Shown here in pieces: positions 17,972 to 26,045 of a stretch of 47,787 bases of DNA; the stretch's first letter is position 1; each line of letters starts with the position of its first letter. Both the position numbers and the translations under genes were made by a program. Origin of the DNA: Pseudomonas sp. AL03 (GTDB lineage Bacteria > Pseudomonadota > Gammaproteobacteria > Pseudomonadales > Pseudomonadaceae); NCBI RefSeq assembly GCF_029960815.1, contig NZ_JASBRE010000035.1, positions 1 to 47,787 of the forward strand, in the 5' to 3' direction. The notes below the pieces were generated by a model that saw nothing but the letters and a program-made list of their open reading frames with translations, did no database searches and was not told the origin of the DNA.

Positions 17972-20371
17972 ATGATGCGTTTTCGCTGCCTGTGGGTTAT
18001 CGGCTGTTTGTGGTTTCCCTTGATGGGCTGGGCGGCTCCCGCGCCACCGGGGCACGTCGCGCCATTGTCCGCGGACCAGCAGCAATGGCTGGCGCAGCAT
18101 GGAGAGTTGCGCGTCGGGCTGGTGTTGCAAGTGCCCTACGCCCAATACGATCGCCGCTTGCAGCGCCTGTCCGGGGTTAACGTCGAGCTGATGAAATGGC
18201 TGGCCAAGTCCCTCAAGGTCGAGCTGAGCTGGCGTAATTTCCCCGACCTGGCGCAACTGGAAACTGCCGCGCGCGAAGGTGAAATCGACATCGCTCCGGG
18301 GTTGTCCCAAACCCCCGCTGGCCTGCGGCTCTGGCAGTTTTCAGACCCGTATATGCGGGTGCCGCAACTGGTGGTCAGCGACCAGAAAAGCACTGGCGTG
18401 GTCGAGCTGGAAAACCTCGACAGCCAGACCCGCGTCGCCGTGCGCATGCCCAGTGCCACCGCCGACTATCTTCGCAGTAATTACCCGCACTTGAACCTTC
18501 AAGGCGTACCGATCGAACGCCAGGCACTGCAACTGTTATTGAGTCAGCAGGCCAGCTACGCCGTGGTCGACGAAGCGCAGCTGGGACGTCTGTCCGCCGA
18601 ACCGGAGTTCGCCGGGCTGGCGGTGGTGGGTGACATCGGCCTGCCGCAACTGTTGCGGGTGGCCACGCGCCGGGACTGGCCGGAACTGGCTGGCATCGTC
18701 GAAAGCGCGTTGCGGGCGATCCCGGCCAAGGACCTGGAGCAACTGCACAACCAATGGCTGCAACCCAAGTACCCGCGGCTGACCGAGTCCCCGGGCTTCT
18801 GGCAAAACCTCTGTTTGTTGCTGGTGGTGTTGACGTTGAGCAGCATGGCTATCGTGTTCTGGCAGCGGCGGCAGCAACGCAGTCTTGAGCATCGTTTGCT
18901 GGCAGCGCGCGAAGACATTGCCCTGCGTGCCGCCAGTGAAGAAGCCTTGCGTCTCACACAGTTTTCCATCGACCAGAGCACCGTCGGCATCCTTTGGGTC
19001 AACTGGGACAGCCATGTGCGCTACGCCAATCGCGCGGCCGACACCATGCTGGGTTATCCGGCGGGCGGGATCATTGATCGGCCGCTGATCGACTTCGAGC
19101 CCGGCTTGCACATGGATCGCTGGCTGAACCTGTGGAAGCGCGCCCGGGCCAGCGAGGAAGGCCCGCAAAGTTTCGAAACCAACTGCGTGCGGGCGGATGG
19201 CAGCGATCTGCCGGTGGATGTTTCGCTGAGTTTTTTGCGGTTTCGCGACGGCGAATACCTGGTGGTTTACCTCAACGACGTCACCGAGCGTCGTCGCGCC
19301 CTGGCCGCGTTGCAGGAGAGCGAGGCTCGGTTGCAAGGGATCGCCGCCAACGTTCCAGGGCTGGTCTTTCGTCTGGAACGGGCCCCGGTGACGGGGCAAA
19401 TAGACTTTGCCTACATCAGTGAAGGGAGCGAGAGCCTGGTGGGTTACTCACCGGCCACCCTGGCCCATCGCGACAAAGGCCTGCGCAGCCTGGTGCACCC
19501 GGACGACAAAGTCAGTTATCACCAAACCCAGGACCATGCGCTGGATACCGACAGCGACTGGTCGTGGCAGGGGCGGATTCTCACCCGTTCGGGCGAACAG
19601 CGCTGGGCCGAGATCAAGGCCATCACCCGCCGACTCGAAGACGGCGCCTATGTCTGGGACGGGATCGTCTGGGACATCAGCGAAAGCAAACGCATCGAAC
19701 TGGAATTGGCCAGCTCTCGCGAGCAGTTGCGTGAGTTGTCCGCTCACCTGGAGAGCGTGCGGGAAGAGGAAAAGGGCCGCATCGCCCGGGAGGTTCACGA
19801 CGAACTGGGTCAGATGTTGACCGTGCTCAAGCTTGAAACTTCCATGTGCGAACTGGCCTACGCCCAGCTCGACCCCGGTCTGAACGAACGTTTGAACAGT
19901 ATGAAGCGCTTGATCGCTCAGCTGTTCCAACTGGTACGGGATGTGGCGACGGCGCTGCGGCCACCGATTCTCGACGCCGGGATCGCCTCGGCCATCGAGT
20001 GGCAGGCCCGCCGATTCGAGGCGCGCACGCAGATTCCGTGTCTGGTGCAGGTGCCGGAAAATCTGCCAGTGCTCAGTGATGCCAAGGCGATTGGCCTGTT
20101 CCGGATCCTTCAGGAAGCGCTGACCAATGTCATGCGCCATGCCCAGGCGCATACTGTCGAACTGACATTGGTGCTGGAAGGCGACGAGTTGTGTCTGACC
20201 GTCAGCGATGATGGCGTAGGATTTGTCCCTGCCACCGGTAGGTCAACATCCTTCGGGGTAGTCGGCATGCGCGAGCGAGTGTTGATCATGGGCGGGCAGT
20301 TGTCGCTTGAAAGTGAACCGGGTGAAGGCACGACCCTGAGTGTGCGAGTGCCGTTGGATGAGGAGAAGTAA
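17972..20371 (+). CDS. agtS: Hybrid-input sensor histidine kinase, AgtS-like (799 aa)
   Basis: This is a NarL-group sensor kinase whose input is a periplasmic solute-binding domain. In order: signal/anchor (1-20), SBP type-3 domain (about 45-265), transmembrane helix (near 279-297), two PAS domains (about 328-435 and 450-570), HisKA_3 dimerisation box with the phospho-accepting His in REVHDELGQ (near 607), and HATPase with N box EALTNVMRHA (near 712) and G box DDGVGF. I use the ATG at 17972, preceded by GTGAG at 6 nt, rather than the in-frame TTG at 17951. It abuts agtR. By position and partners it matches P. aeruginosa PA0600 (AgtS); the ligand is probably an amino-acid-like compound. Confidence 0.92.
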   Translation: MMRFRCLWVIGCLWFPLMGWAAPAPPGHVAPLSADQQQWLAQHGELRVGLVLQVPYAQYDRRLQRLSGVNVELMKWLAKSLKVELSWRNFPDLAQLETAAREGEIDIAPGLSQTPAGLRLWQFSDPYMRVPQLVVSDQKSTGVVELENLDSQTRVAVRMPSATADYLRSNYPHLNLQGVPIERQALQLLLSQQASYAVVDEAQLGRLSAEPEFAGLAVVGDIGLPQLLRVATRRDWPELAGIVESALRAIPAKDLEQLHNQWLQPKYPRLTESPGFWQNLCLLLVVLTLSSMAIVFWQRRQQRSLEHRLLAAREDIALRAASEEALRLTQFSIDQSTVGILWVNWDSHVRYANRAADTMLGYPAGGIIDRPLIDFEPGLHMDRWLNLWKRARASEEGPQSFETNCVRADGSDLPVDVSLSFLRFRDGEYLVVYLNDVTERRRALAALQESEARLQGIAANVPGLVFRLERAPVTGQIDFAYISEGSESLVGYSPATLAHRDKGLRSLVHPDDKVSYHQTQDHALDTDSDWSWQGRILTRSGEQRWAEIKAITRRLEDGAYVWDGIVWDISESKRIELELASSREQLRELSAHLESVREEEKGRIAREVHDELGQMLTVLKLETSMCELAYAQLDPGLNERLNSMKRLIAQLFQLVRDVATALRPPILDAGIASAIEWQARRFEARTQIPCLVQVPENLPVLSDAKAIGLFRILQEALTNVMRHAQAHTVELTLVLEGDELCLTVSDDGVGFVPATGRSTSFGVVGMRERVLIMGGQLSLESEPGEGTTLSVRVPLDEEK

Positions 20372-21001
20372 GTGATCCGTGTACTGGTAGCTGAAGACCA
20401 CACCATCGTCCGTGAAGGCATCAAGCAGTTGATCGGCCTGGCCAAGGACTTACTGGTGGTGGGGGAGGCGAGCAATGGCGAACAGTTGCTCGAGACCTTG
20501 CGCCATGTTCCCTGCGAAGTGGTCTTGCTGGACATTTCCATGCCCGGGGTTAACGGCCTGGAGGCGATTCCGCGGATTCGCGCGCTGAACAATCCGCCGG
20601 CGATTCTGGTGTTGTCGATGCACGACGAAGCGCAAATGGCCGCCCGCGCGTTGAAGGTCGGCGCCGCCGGCTACGCGACCAAGGACAGTGATCCGGCGCT
20701 GCTACTGACGGCGATCCGCAAGGTCGCGGCGGGCGGGCGCTATATCGACCCGGACCTGGCCGACCGCATGGTCTTCGAAGTCGGCCTGACCGATTCGCGT
20801 CCGCTGCACTCGTTGCTGTCTGAGCGCGAGTTCTCGGTGTTCGAACGCCTGGCCCAGGGCGCCAACGTCAACGACATCGCCCAGCAACTGGCCCTGAGCA
20901 GCAAAACCATCAGCACCCACAAGGCGCGGCTGATGCAGAAACTCAACATCACCTCCCTGGCGGAGCTGGTGAAGTACGCCATGGAGCACAAACTCCTATA
21001 A
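20372..21001 (+). CDS. agtR: LuxR/NarL-type response regulator, AgtR-like (209 aa)
   Basis: The receiver domain has its phospho-accepting Asp at residue 54 (VVLLDISMPG), an acidic pocket AED (7-9), and a lysine near 104 (YATKDSD). A C-terminal LuxR helix-turn-helix follows (LSEREFSVFERLAQGANVND, then SSKTISTHK). The GTG start lies immediately after the agtS stop with GGAG at 6 nt. In P. aeruginosa AgtR controls the adjacent GABA/5-aminovalerate transporter and, as I recall, is also reported to respond to peptidoglycan fragments. Its likely target here is the agtA promoter 327 nt downstream. Confidence 0.93.
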   Translation: MIRVLVAEDHTIVREGIKQLIGLAKDLLVVGEASNGEQLLETLRHVPCEVVLLDISMPGVNGLEAIPRIRALNNPPAILVLSMHDEAQMAARALKVGAAGYATKDSDPALLLTAIRKVAAGGRYIDPDLADRMVFEVGLTDSRPLHSLLSEREFSVFERLAQGANVNDIAQQLALSSKTISTHKARLMQKLNITSLAELVKYAMEHKLL

Positions 21002-21015
21002 AAATCGCATGCATT

Positions 21016-21095
21016 CCCTGTAGGAGCGAGGCTTGCCCGCGAAGGCGATTTCACTGACGCCAAAAGCTTCGCGGGCAAGCCTCGCTCCTACAGGG
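21016..21095. repeat. REP pair, inverted (agtR-agtA)
   Basis: Two 29-bp REP units face each other: 21016-21044 and its exact reverse complement at 21067-21095, separated by 22 bp. The cruciform or RNA stem would be nearly 30 bp long. It lies 14 nt after the agtR stop, so it probably protects or terminates the agtSR message and insulates agtABCD from it. Confidence 0.9.
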
Positions 21096-21202
21096 ATGGG
21101 CGGTGCATATCCATTTGCGACATCCCTGCGAATCGCTTTTGCCTTTACTTGTGGCTTGCAGCTGACCGTTTGACGCTGTGTTGGTCAAAACGCGCCATCC
21201 TT

Positions 21203-21218
21203 GTAGGGCAATCCCTAC
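21203..21218. promoter_or_regulatory. Inverted repeat, candidate AgtR operator
   Basis: GTAGGG-CAAT-CCCTAC: perfect 6-bp arms with a 4-bp spacer, centred about 117 bp upstream of the agtA ATG. Dyads of this size are usual for NarL/LuxR-type regulators, and the cognate regulator gene lies just upstream. Assigning it to AgtR is inference. Confidence 0.5.
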
Positions 21219-21327
21219 CCCCAACCTTCCATCCGGCTGAGGCCATTCTCTCCTGCGCCCCGATTTGCGTGGTCGGCAGTGTCCACTAGGCTTAGTCCAC
21301 AGCAGTCATCACAACAAAGGTGTGGGT

Positions 21328-22452
21328 ATGAGCCAGGTCGATTCAAACGCAGGGGCCAGCGATATTCTGGTCAGCTTTCGTGGAGTGCAAAAAAGCTACG
21401 ACGGCGAGAACCTGATCGTCAAAGACCTCAACCTGGAGATTCGCAAAGGCGAATTCCTCACCTTGCTCGGGCCGTCCGGCTCCGGCAAGACCACCAGCCT
21501 GATGATGCTCGCCGGTTTCGAAACCCCGACTGCAGGTGAAATCCAGCTGGCCGGGCGTTCCATCAACAACGTGCCGCCGCACAAGCGCGACATCGGCATG
21601 GTGTTCCAGAACTACGCGTTGTTCCCGCACATGACGGTGGCCGAGAACCTGGCGTTCCCGCTGACCGTGCGTGGCTTGAACAAGAGCGACGTCAGTGATC
21701 GGGTCAAGCGCGTCCTGAGCATGGTTCAGCTCGACACCTTCGCCCAGCGTTATCCGGCACAACTGTCCGGCGGTCAGCAACAGCGTGTGGCTTTGGCCCG
21801 GGCGTTGGTGTTCGAACCGCAACTGGTGCTGATGGACGAACCCCTCGGCGCACTGGACAAACAACTGCGCGAACACATGCAGATGGAGATCAAGCATCTG
21901 CATCAGCGCCTCGGCGTGACCGTGGTCTACGTGACCCACGACCAGGGTGAAGCCTTGACCATGTCCGACCGCGTAGCGGTGTTCCACCAAGGCGAGATCC
22001 AGCAGATCGCTCCACCGCGCAGCCTCTACGAAGAACCGAAAAATACCTTCGTCGCCAACTTCATCGGCGAGAACAATCGTCTCAACGGCCGCTTGCACAG
22101 CCACACCGGCGACCGCTGCGTGGTTGAGCTCGGTCGCGGTGAAAAGGTTGAAGCCCTGGCCGTCAACGTCGGCAAGACCGGCGAACCCGTCACGCTGTCG
22201 ATTCGTCCGGAACGCGTGAGCCTCAATGGTTCCAGCGAGTCCTGCGTCAATCGCTTCTCGGGGAGGGTGGCGGAATTCATCTATCTGGGCGACCACGTCC
22301 GGGTTCGCCTGGAAGTCTGCGGCAAGACCGATTTCTTTGTGAAACAACCGATTGCCGAGCTCGATCCCGCGCTGGCCGTCGGCGACGTGGTACCGATTGG
22401 CTGGCAGGTCGAACACGTTCGCGCGCTCGACCCACTTCTAGAGGCGAACTGA
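21328..22452 (+). CDS. agtA: ABC transporter ATP-binding protein, AgtA/PotA-like (374 aa)
   Basis: This is the ATPase of a polyamine/opine-type importer. Motifs in order: Walker A GPSGSGKT (48-55), Q-loop VFQNYALFPHMTV, signature QLSGGQQQRVALARAL, Walker B LVLMDEPLGALD, switch His in YVTHDQGEALTMSDR, then a C-terminal TOBE regulatory domain (about 285-360). I start at MSQVDSNAG, preceded by a purine-rich GGTGTGGGT stretch; the 21 codons further upstream have no support. It is first of agtABCD. In P. aeruginosa the orthologous system imports 4-aminobutyrate and 5-aminovalerate. Substrate identity here is inferred from synteny, not from residues. Confidence 0.94.
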   Translation: MSQVDSNAGASDILVSFRGVQKSYDGENLIVKDLNLEIRKGEFLTLLGPSGSGKTTSLMMLAGFETPTAGEIQLAGRSINNVPPHKRDIGMVFQNYALFPHMTVAENLAFPLTVRGLNKSDVSDRVKRVLSMVQLDTFAQRYPAQLSGGQQQRVALARALVFEPQLVLMDEPLGALDKQLREHMQMEIKHLHQRLGVTVVYVTHDQGEALTMSDRVAVFHQGEIQQIAPPRSLYEEPKNTFVANFIGENNRLNGRLHSHTGDRCVVELGRGEKVEALAVNVGKTGEPVTLSIRPERVSLNGSSESCVNRFSGRVAEFIYLGDHVRVRLEVCGKTDFFVKQPIAELDPALAVGDVVPIGWQVEHVRALDPLLEAN

Positions 22453-22493
22453 TCGCCCCCTGCTACACCAACACCAACCCTGCACGTGGAGAG

Positions 22494-22501
22494 AACAATA
22501 A
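22494..22501 (+). promoter_or_regulatory. Catabolite-activity (Hfq/Crc) motif at the agtB start
   Basis: AACAATAA, an exact fit to the AAnAAnAA Hfq/Crc target, sits between the agtB ribosome site (GGAGAG) and its ATG with no gap. Occupancy would block initiation. Hfq-Crc repression of amino-acid transporters through such motifs is well established in Pseudomonas. Confidence 0.6.
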
Positions 22502-23545
22502 ATGTTGAGATCCCTGAAATTCACCGCTTTGGTCATGGGCATGATCGGCGCGGCACACGCAATGGCGGCGGGCCCGGACCTGACCGTGGTGTCCTTTGGC
22601 GGGGCGAACAAGGCAGCGCAGGTCAAAGCCTTCTACGCACCGTGGGAAGCGGCAGGCAACGGCAAGATCGTGGCGGGCGAGTACAACGGCGAGATGGCCA
22701 AGGTCAAAGCCATGGTCGACACCAAGAGCGTGTCCTGGGACCTGGTGGAAGTTGAATCGCCAGAACTGTCCCGTGGTTGCGACGAAGACATGTTCGAGCA
22801 GCTTGATCCGAAGTTGTTCGGCAAGTCCGAGGACTACGTCAAAGGCGCCATCCAGCCGTGCGGCGTGGGCTTCTTCGTGTGGTCGACCGTGTTGGCCTAC
22901 AACGCCGACAAGCTGGCATCCGCACCGACCAGTTGGGTGGATTTCTGGGACACCAAGAAATTCCCGGGCAAACGTGGCCTGCGTAAAGGCGCCAAGTACA
23001 CCCTCGAATTCGCTCTGATGGCCGACGGCGTTGCGCCGAAAGACGTCTACAAGGTGCTGGCCGGCAAGGATGGTCAGGATCGCGCGTTCAAAAAACTGGA
23101 TGAACTCAAGCCAAGCATCCAGTGGTGGGAAGCCGGCGCGCAACCGCCGCAGTACCTCGCTTCCGGTGACGTGGTCATGAGCTCGGCCTACAACGGCCGG
23201 ATCGCTGCCGTGCAGAAAGAAAGCAACCTGAAAGTCGTGTGGAACGGCGGCATCTACGACTTCGACGCATGGGCCATTCCAAAGGGTCTGGACAAGGCAC
23301 GGGCTGAAGCGGCGAAGAAATTCATCGCGTTCTCGGTGCAGCCGCAGCAGCAGAAGACTTACTCGGAAAACATCGCCTACGGGCCGGCCAACATCCAGGC
23401 CGTACCGTTGCTGGCCAAGGATGTCCTGAAAGACATGCCGACCACCCCGGAAAACATCGCCAACCAGGTGCAGATCGACGTCAGCTTCTGGGCTGACAAC
23501 GGCGAGCAACTGGAACAGCGCTTCAATTCCTGGGCTGCAAAATAA
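22502..23545 (+). CDS. agtB: ABC transporter periplasmic substrate-binding protein, AgtB-like (347 aa)
   Basis: This is an extracellular solute-binding protein of the PotD/spermidine-putrescine type. It has a signal peptide (MLRSLKFTALVMGMIGAAHA, cleavage near MA-AGPDL) and the early VVSFGGANKAAQVKAFYAPW segment typical of this group. It would capture the ligand (GABA/5-aminovalerate class by synteny) and deliver it to AgtCD. It lies 49 nt after agtA and 193 nt before agtC; a REP pair in the latter gap probably raises agtB expression relative to the permeases. The translation start is overlapped by an Hfq/Crc motif. Confidence 0.94.
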   Translation: MLRSLKFTALVMGMIGAAHAMAAGPDLTVVSFGGANKAAQVKAFYAPWEAAGNGKIVAGEYNGEMAKVKAMVDTKSVSWDLVEVESPELSRGCDEDMFEQLDPKLFGKSEDYVKGAIQPCGVGFFVWSTVLAYNADKLASAPTSWVDFWDTKKFPGKRGLRKGAKYTLEFALMADGVAPKDVYKVLAGKDGQDRAFKKLDELKPSIQWWEAGAQPPQYLASGDVVMSSAYNGRIAAVQKESNLKVVWNGGIYDFDAWAIPKGLDKARAEAAKKFIAFSVQPQQQKTYSENIAYGPANIQAVPLLAKDVLKDMPTTPENIANQVQIDVSFWADNGEQLEQRFNSWAAK

Positions 23546-23569
23546 GACCACCCCGTGGGCTTATCCACT

Positions 23570-23665
23570 CCTGTAGGAGCGAGGCTTGCCCGCGAAGGCG
23601 TCGGTACATTCAACATCGATGTTGACTGACACACCGTCTTCGCGGGCAAGCCTCGCTCCTACAGG
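23570..23665. repeat. REP pair with internal palindrome (agtB-agtC)
   Basis: Two inverted 28-bp REP units (23570-23597 and 23638-23665) flank 40 bp that itself contains the perfect 16-bp palindrome TCAACATCGATGTTGA (23610-23625). It lies 24 nt past the agtB stop. The position between binding protein and permease mirrors the malE-malF REP of E. coli, where it stabilises the upstream message. Confidence 0.9.
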
Positions 23666-23738
23666 GGTGATGTGTAGTTATCAAGAACAGAGGTGGCTTG
23701 CCTTCCTTTGTAACGATCAAAGATTTCCGGAGTACGCC

Positions 23739-24986
23739 ATGGCCACCGCCATTCCCCTGAACGCGGGCACTGACCCCACCTTGAAGCAGCGGCTCAAGCA
23801 CGCCGAGCGGATCAACCGCTGGAAAGCACAAGCCTTGATCGCGCCATTGGTGTTGTTTCTGTTGCTGGTGTTTCTGGTGCCCATCGTGGCGCTGCTCTAC
23901 AAAAGCGTCGGTAACCCGGAAGTCGTCGGCGGCATGCCACGCACCGTGGCGGCCATCGCCAGTTGGGATGGCCGAGGCCTGCCCGCTGAACCGGTTTACA
24001 AGGCGGCCAGCGAAGACCTCGCTGAGGCCCGCAAGAATCAGACCTTGGGCGACCTGTCCAAGCGCTTGAACATGGAGTTGGCCGGCTACCGCAGCCTGCT
24101 GACCAAAACTGCACGTGCTTTACCGTTCGCCACCGAACCGGCCTCCTATAAAGAAGCGCTGGAAGGTCTCGACGAGCGCTGGGGCGACCCGGCCTACTGG
24201 CAAGCCGTGCGCCGCAACACCAGCAGCATCACGCCTTATTACTTACTGGCGGCGGTCGATCACCGGATCGACGACCTCGGCGAAATCGCCCCGGCCACGC
24301 CCGATCAGGCGATCTACCTCGACATCTTCGCCCGCACCTTCTGGATGGGGCTGATCATCACCGTGATCTGCCTGGTGCTGGCGTATCCGTTGGCCTACCT
24401 GCTGGCGAACCTGCCATCGCGGCAAAGCAACCTGCTGATGATTCTGGTGCTGCTGCCGTTCTGGACCTCGATCCTGGTGCGGGTCGCCGCGTGGATCGTG
24501 CTGCTGCAATCGGGCGGACTGATCAACAGCGGTCTGATGGCCATGGGCATCATCGATAAACCGCTGGAGCTGGTGTTCAACCGCACCGGGGTTTACATCT
24601 CCATGGTGCACATCCTGCTGCCGTTCATGATTCTGCCGATCTACAGCGTGATGAAAGGCATTTCGCCAACCTACATGCGCGCCGCGATTTCCCTCGGCTG
24701 CCACCCGTTCGCCAGTTTCTGGCGGGTGTACTTCCCGCAGACCTATGCCGGTGTCGGCGCCGGTTGCCTGTTGGTGTTCATCCTCGCCATCGGCTACTAC
24801 ATCACCCCGGCCTTGCTGGGCAGCCCGAACGATCAGATGGTCAGTTACTTCGTCGCCTTCTACACCAACACCAGCATCAACTGGGGCATGGCGACCGCAC
24901 TCGGTGGGCTGCTGCTGTTGGCGACCGTGGTGCTTTATCTGATTTACAGCTGGCTGGTGGGCGCCAGTCGCCTGCGCCTGAGCTAA
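23739..24986 (+). CDS. agtC: ABC transporter permease, AgtC/PotB-like (415 aa)
   Basis: This inner-membrane permease has a first transmembrane segment near residues 30-55 (LIAPLVLFLLLVFLVPIVALLY). A soluble, presumably periplasmic, insert of about 130 residues (60-190) follows. Five further segments come from about residue 200, with the EAA-type coupling loop AAISLGCHPFASFWRVYFPQ near 312. The long insert makes it larger than PotB and is typical of this transporter subfamily. The start at 23739 is preceded by CCGGAG; the reading frame continues upstream through the REP pair but that part is not coding. Confidence 0.93.
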   Translation: MATAIPLNAGTDPTLKQRLKHAERINRWKAQALIAPLVLFLLLVFLVPIVALLYKSVGNPEVVGGMPRTVAAIASWDGRGLPAEPVYKAASEDLAEARKNQTLGDLSKRLNMELAGYRSLLTKTARALPFATEPASYKEALEGLDERWGDPAYWQAVRRNTSSITPYYLLAAVDHRIDDLGEIAPATPDQAIYLDIFARTFWMGLIITVICLVLAYPLAYLLANLPSRQSNLLMILVLLPFWTSILVRVAAWIVLLQSGGLINSGLMAMGIIDKPLELVFNRTGVYISMVHILLPFMILPIYSVMKGISPTYMRAAISLGCHPFASFWRVYFPQTYAGVGAGCLLVFILAIGYYITPALLGSPNDQMVSYFVAFYTNTSINWGMATALGGLLLLATVVLYLIYSWLVGASRLRLS

Positions 24987-24998
24987 GGGGAGAACGAA

Positions 24999-25823
24999 AT
25001 GCTGAGTCCTTATATGTCGCCCATTGAGCGGGTGTGGTTCTACAGCTTGCGGATTCTCTGCGGCTTGATTTTGTTGTTCCTTATTCTGCCGGTGCTGGTA
25101 ATCATCCCGCTGTCGTTCAACTCGGGCAGTTTCCTGGTGTACCCGCTGCAGGGCTTCTCGTTGCAGTGGTACCACGACTTTTTCGCCTCGGCGGAATGGA
25201 TGCGCGCGTTGAGGAACAGCGTCATCGTCGCCCCGGCGGCGACCGTGCTGGCGATGATCTTCGGCACGCTGGCGGCGATTGGCCTGACCCGTGGCGACTT
25301 CCCGGGCAAGGCGCTGGTGATGGCGCTGGTGATTTCTCCGATGGTGGTGCCAGTGGTGATCATTGGTGTGGCGAGTTATCTGTTCTTCGCCCCGCTGGGA
25401 TTGGGCAACAGCTTCTTCTCGCTGATCGTGGTGCATGCGGTGTTGGGTGTGCCGTTTGTGATCATCACGGTGTCGGCGACGTTGCAGGGGTTTAACCAAA
25501 ACCTGGTGCGCGCTGCGGCGAGCCTTGGCGCTTCGCCACTGACGGCGTTCCGTCGGGTGACGTTGCCGCTGATTGCTCCCGGCGTGATTTCCGGTGCGCT
25601 GTTCGCCTTTGCGACCTCGTTCGATGAAGTGGTAGTGACGCTGTTCCTCGCCGGCCCCGAACAAGCGACCTTGCCACGGCAGATGTTCAGCGGCATCCGC
25701 GAAAACCTCAGCCCGACCATTGCAGCTGCCGCAACGCTGCTGATCGCCTTCTCGGTGATTCTGCTGCTGACGCTGGAATGGTTGCGTGGGCGCAGCGAGA
25801 AACTGCGTACCGCCCAGGTCTGA
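24999..25823 (+). CDS. agtD: ABC transporter permease, AgtD/PotC-like (274 aa)
   Basis: This is the second permease, with six transmembrane segments and the EAA loop AAASLGASPLTAFRRVTLPL near residue 170 that docks on AgtA. The GGGGAG site ahead of the ATG and the 12-nt spacing from agtC indicate co-transcription. The length is standard for PotC-like subunits. It ends the agt operon; a large repeat element follows 12 nt later and probably closes the transcript. Confidence 0.94.
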   Translation: MLSPYMSPIERVWFYSLRILCGLILLFLILPVLVIIPLSFNSGSFLVYPLQGFSLQWYHDFFASAEWMRALRNSVIVAPAATVLAMIFGTLAAIGLTRGDFPGKALVMALVISPMVVPVVIIGVASYLFFAPLGLGNSFFSLIVVHAVLGVPFVIITVSATLQGFNQNLVRAAASLGASPLTAFRRVTLPLIAPGVISGALFAFATSFDEVVVTLFLAGPEQATLPRQMFSGIRENLSPTIAAAATLLIAFSVILLLTLEWLRGRSEKLRTAQV

Positions 25824-25835
25824 CCTGCAAGCACT

Positions 25836-25947
25836 GATCGTTCCCACGCTCTGCGTGGGAATGCAGCCCGGGACGCTCCGCGTCCCATTTAAAAGCCGAA
25901 CGCAGAGCGTCCGTTGAGGCATTCCCACGCAGAGCGTGGGAACGATC
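25836..25947. repeat. 112-bp interspersed repeat with 29-bp terminal inverted arms
   Basis: The arms 25836-25864 (GATCGTTCCCACGCTCTGCG...) and 25919-25947 are exact reverse complements. Between them are a second hairpin (GGGACGC-TCC-GCGTCCC, 25870-25886) and a related CGCAGAGCGTCC segment. It is a different family from the REP units in the window. It is probably a non-autonomous, multi-hairpin repeat of the type abundant in P. fluorescens genomes, and may double as a terminator for agtABCD. Confidence 0.88.
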
Positions 25948-26045
25948 CGAGTGCAGGCTCAGCCATTCACCACCCGAATAGCAGACAATCCCAAATCCCC
26001 AGCTACTCTTGTGTCCAGCTCCCCTGGCTATAAGAGGCTGCGCAC

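Larger units (their letters stand above)
21002..21327. other. Intergenic region upstream of agtA (326 bp)
   Basis: The first third is a REP pair (21016-21095). After it lies a perfect inverted repeat, GTAGGG-CAAT-CCCTAC (21203-21218), then about 100 bp to the agtA start. No good sigma-70 hexamer pair or sigma-54 -24/-12 element is visible; TAGGCT near 21288 is a poor -10. This fits a promoter that needs an activator. I see no gene in the region. Confidence 0.6.

Noticed and set aside
21120..21327. Possible sigma-54 promoter for agtA (TGGCTTGC)
   Set aside because: The GG and GC elements are not at the required 12-nt offset.
24243..25928. A 561-codon open frame antisense to agtC/agtD
   Set aside because: It is rich in His, Arg and Gln with no domain, and mirrors the codon pattern of two clear permease genes on the other strand; a GC-rich shadow frame.
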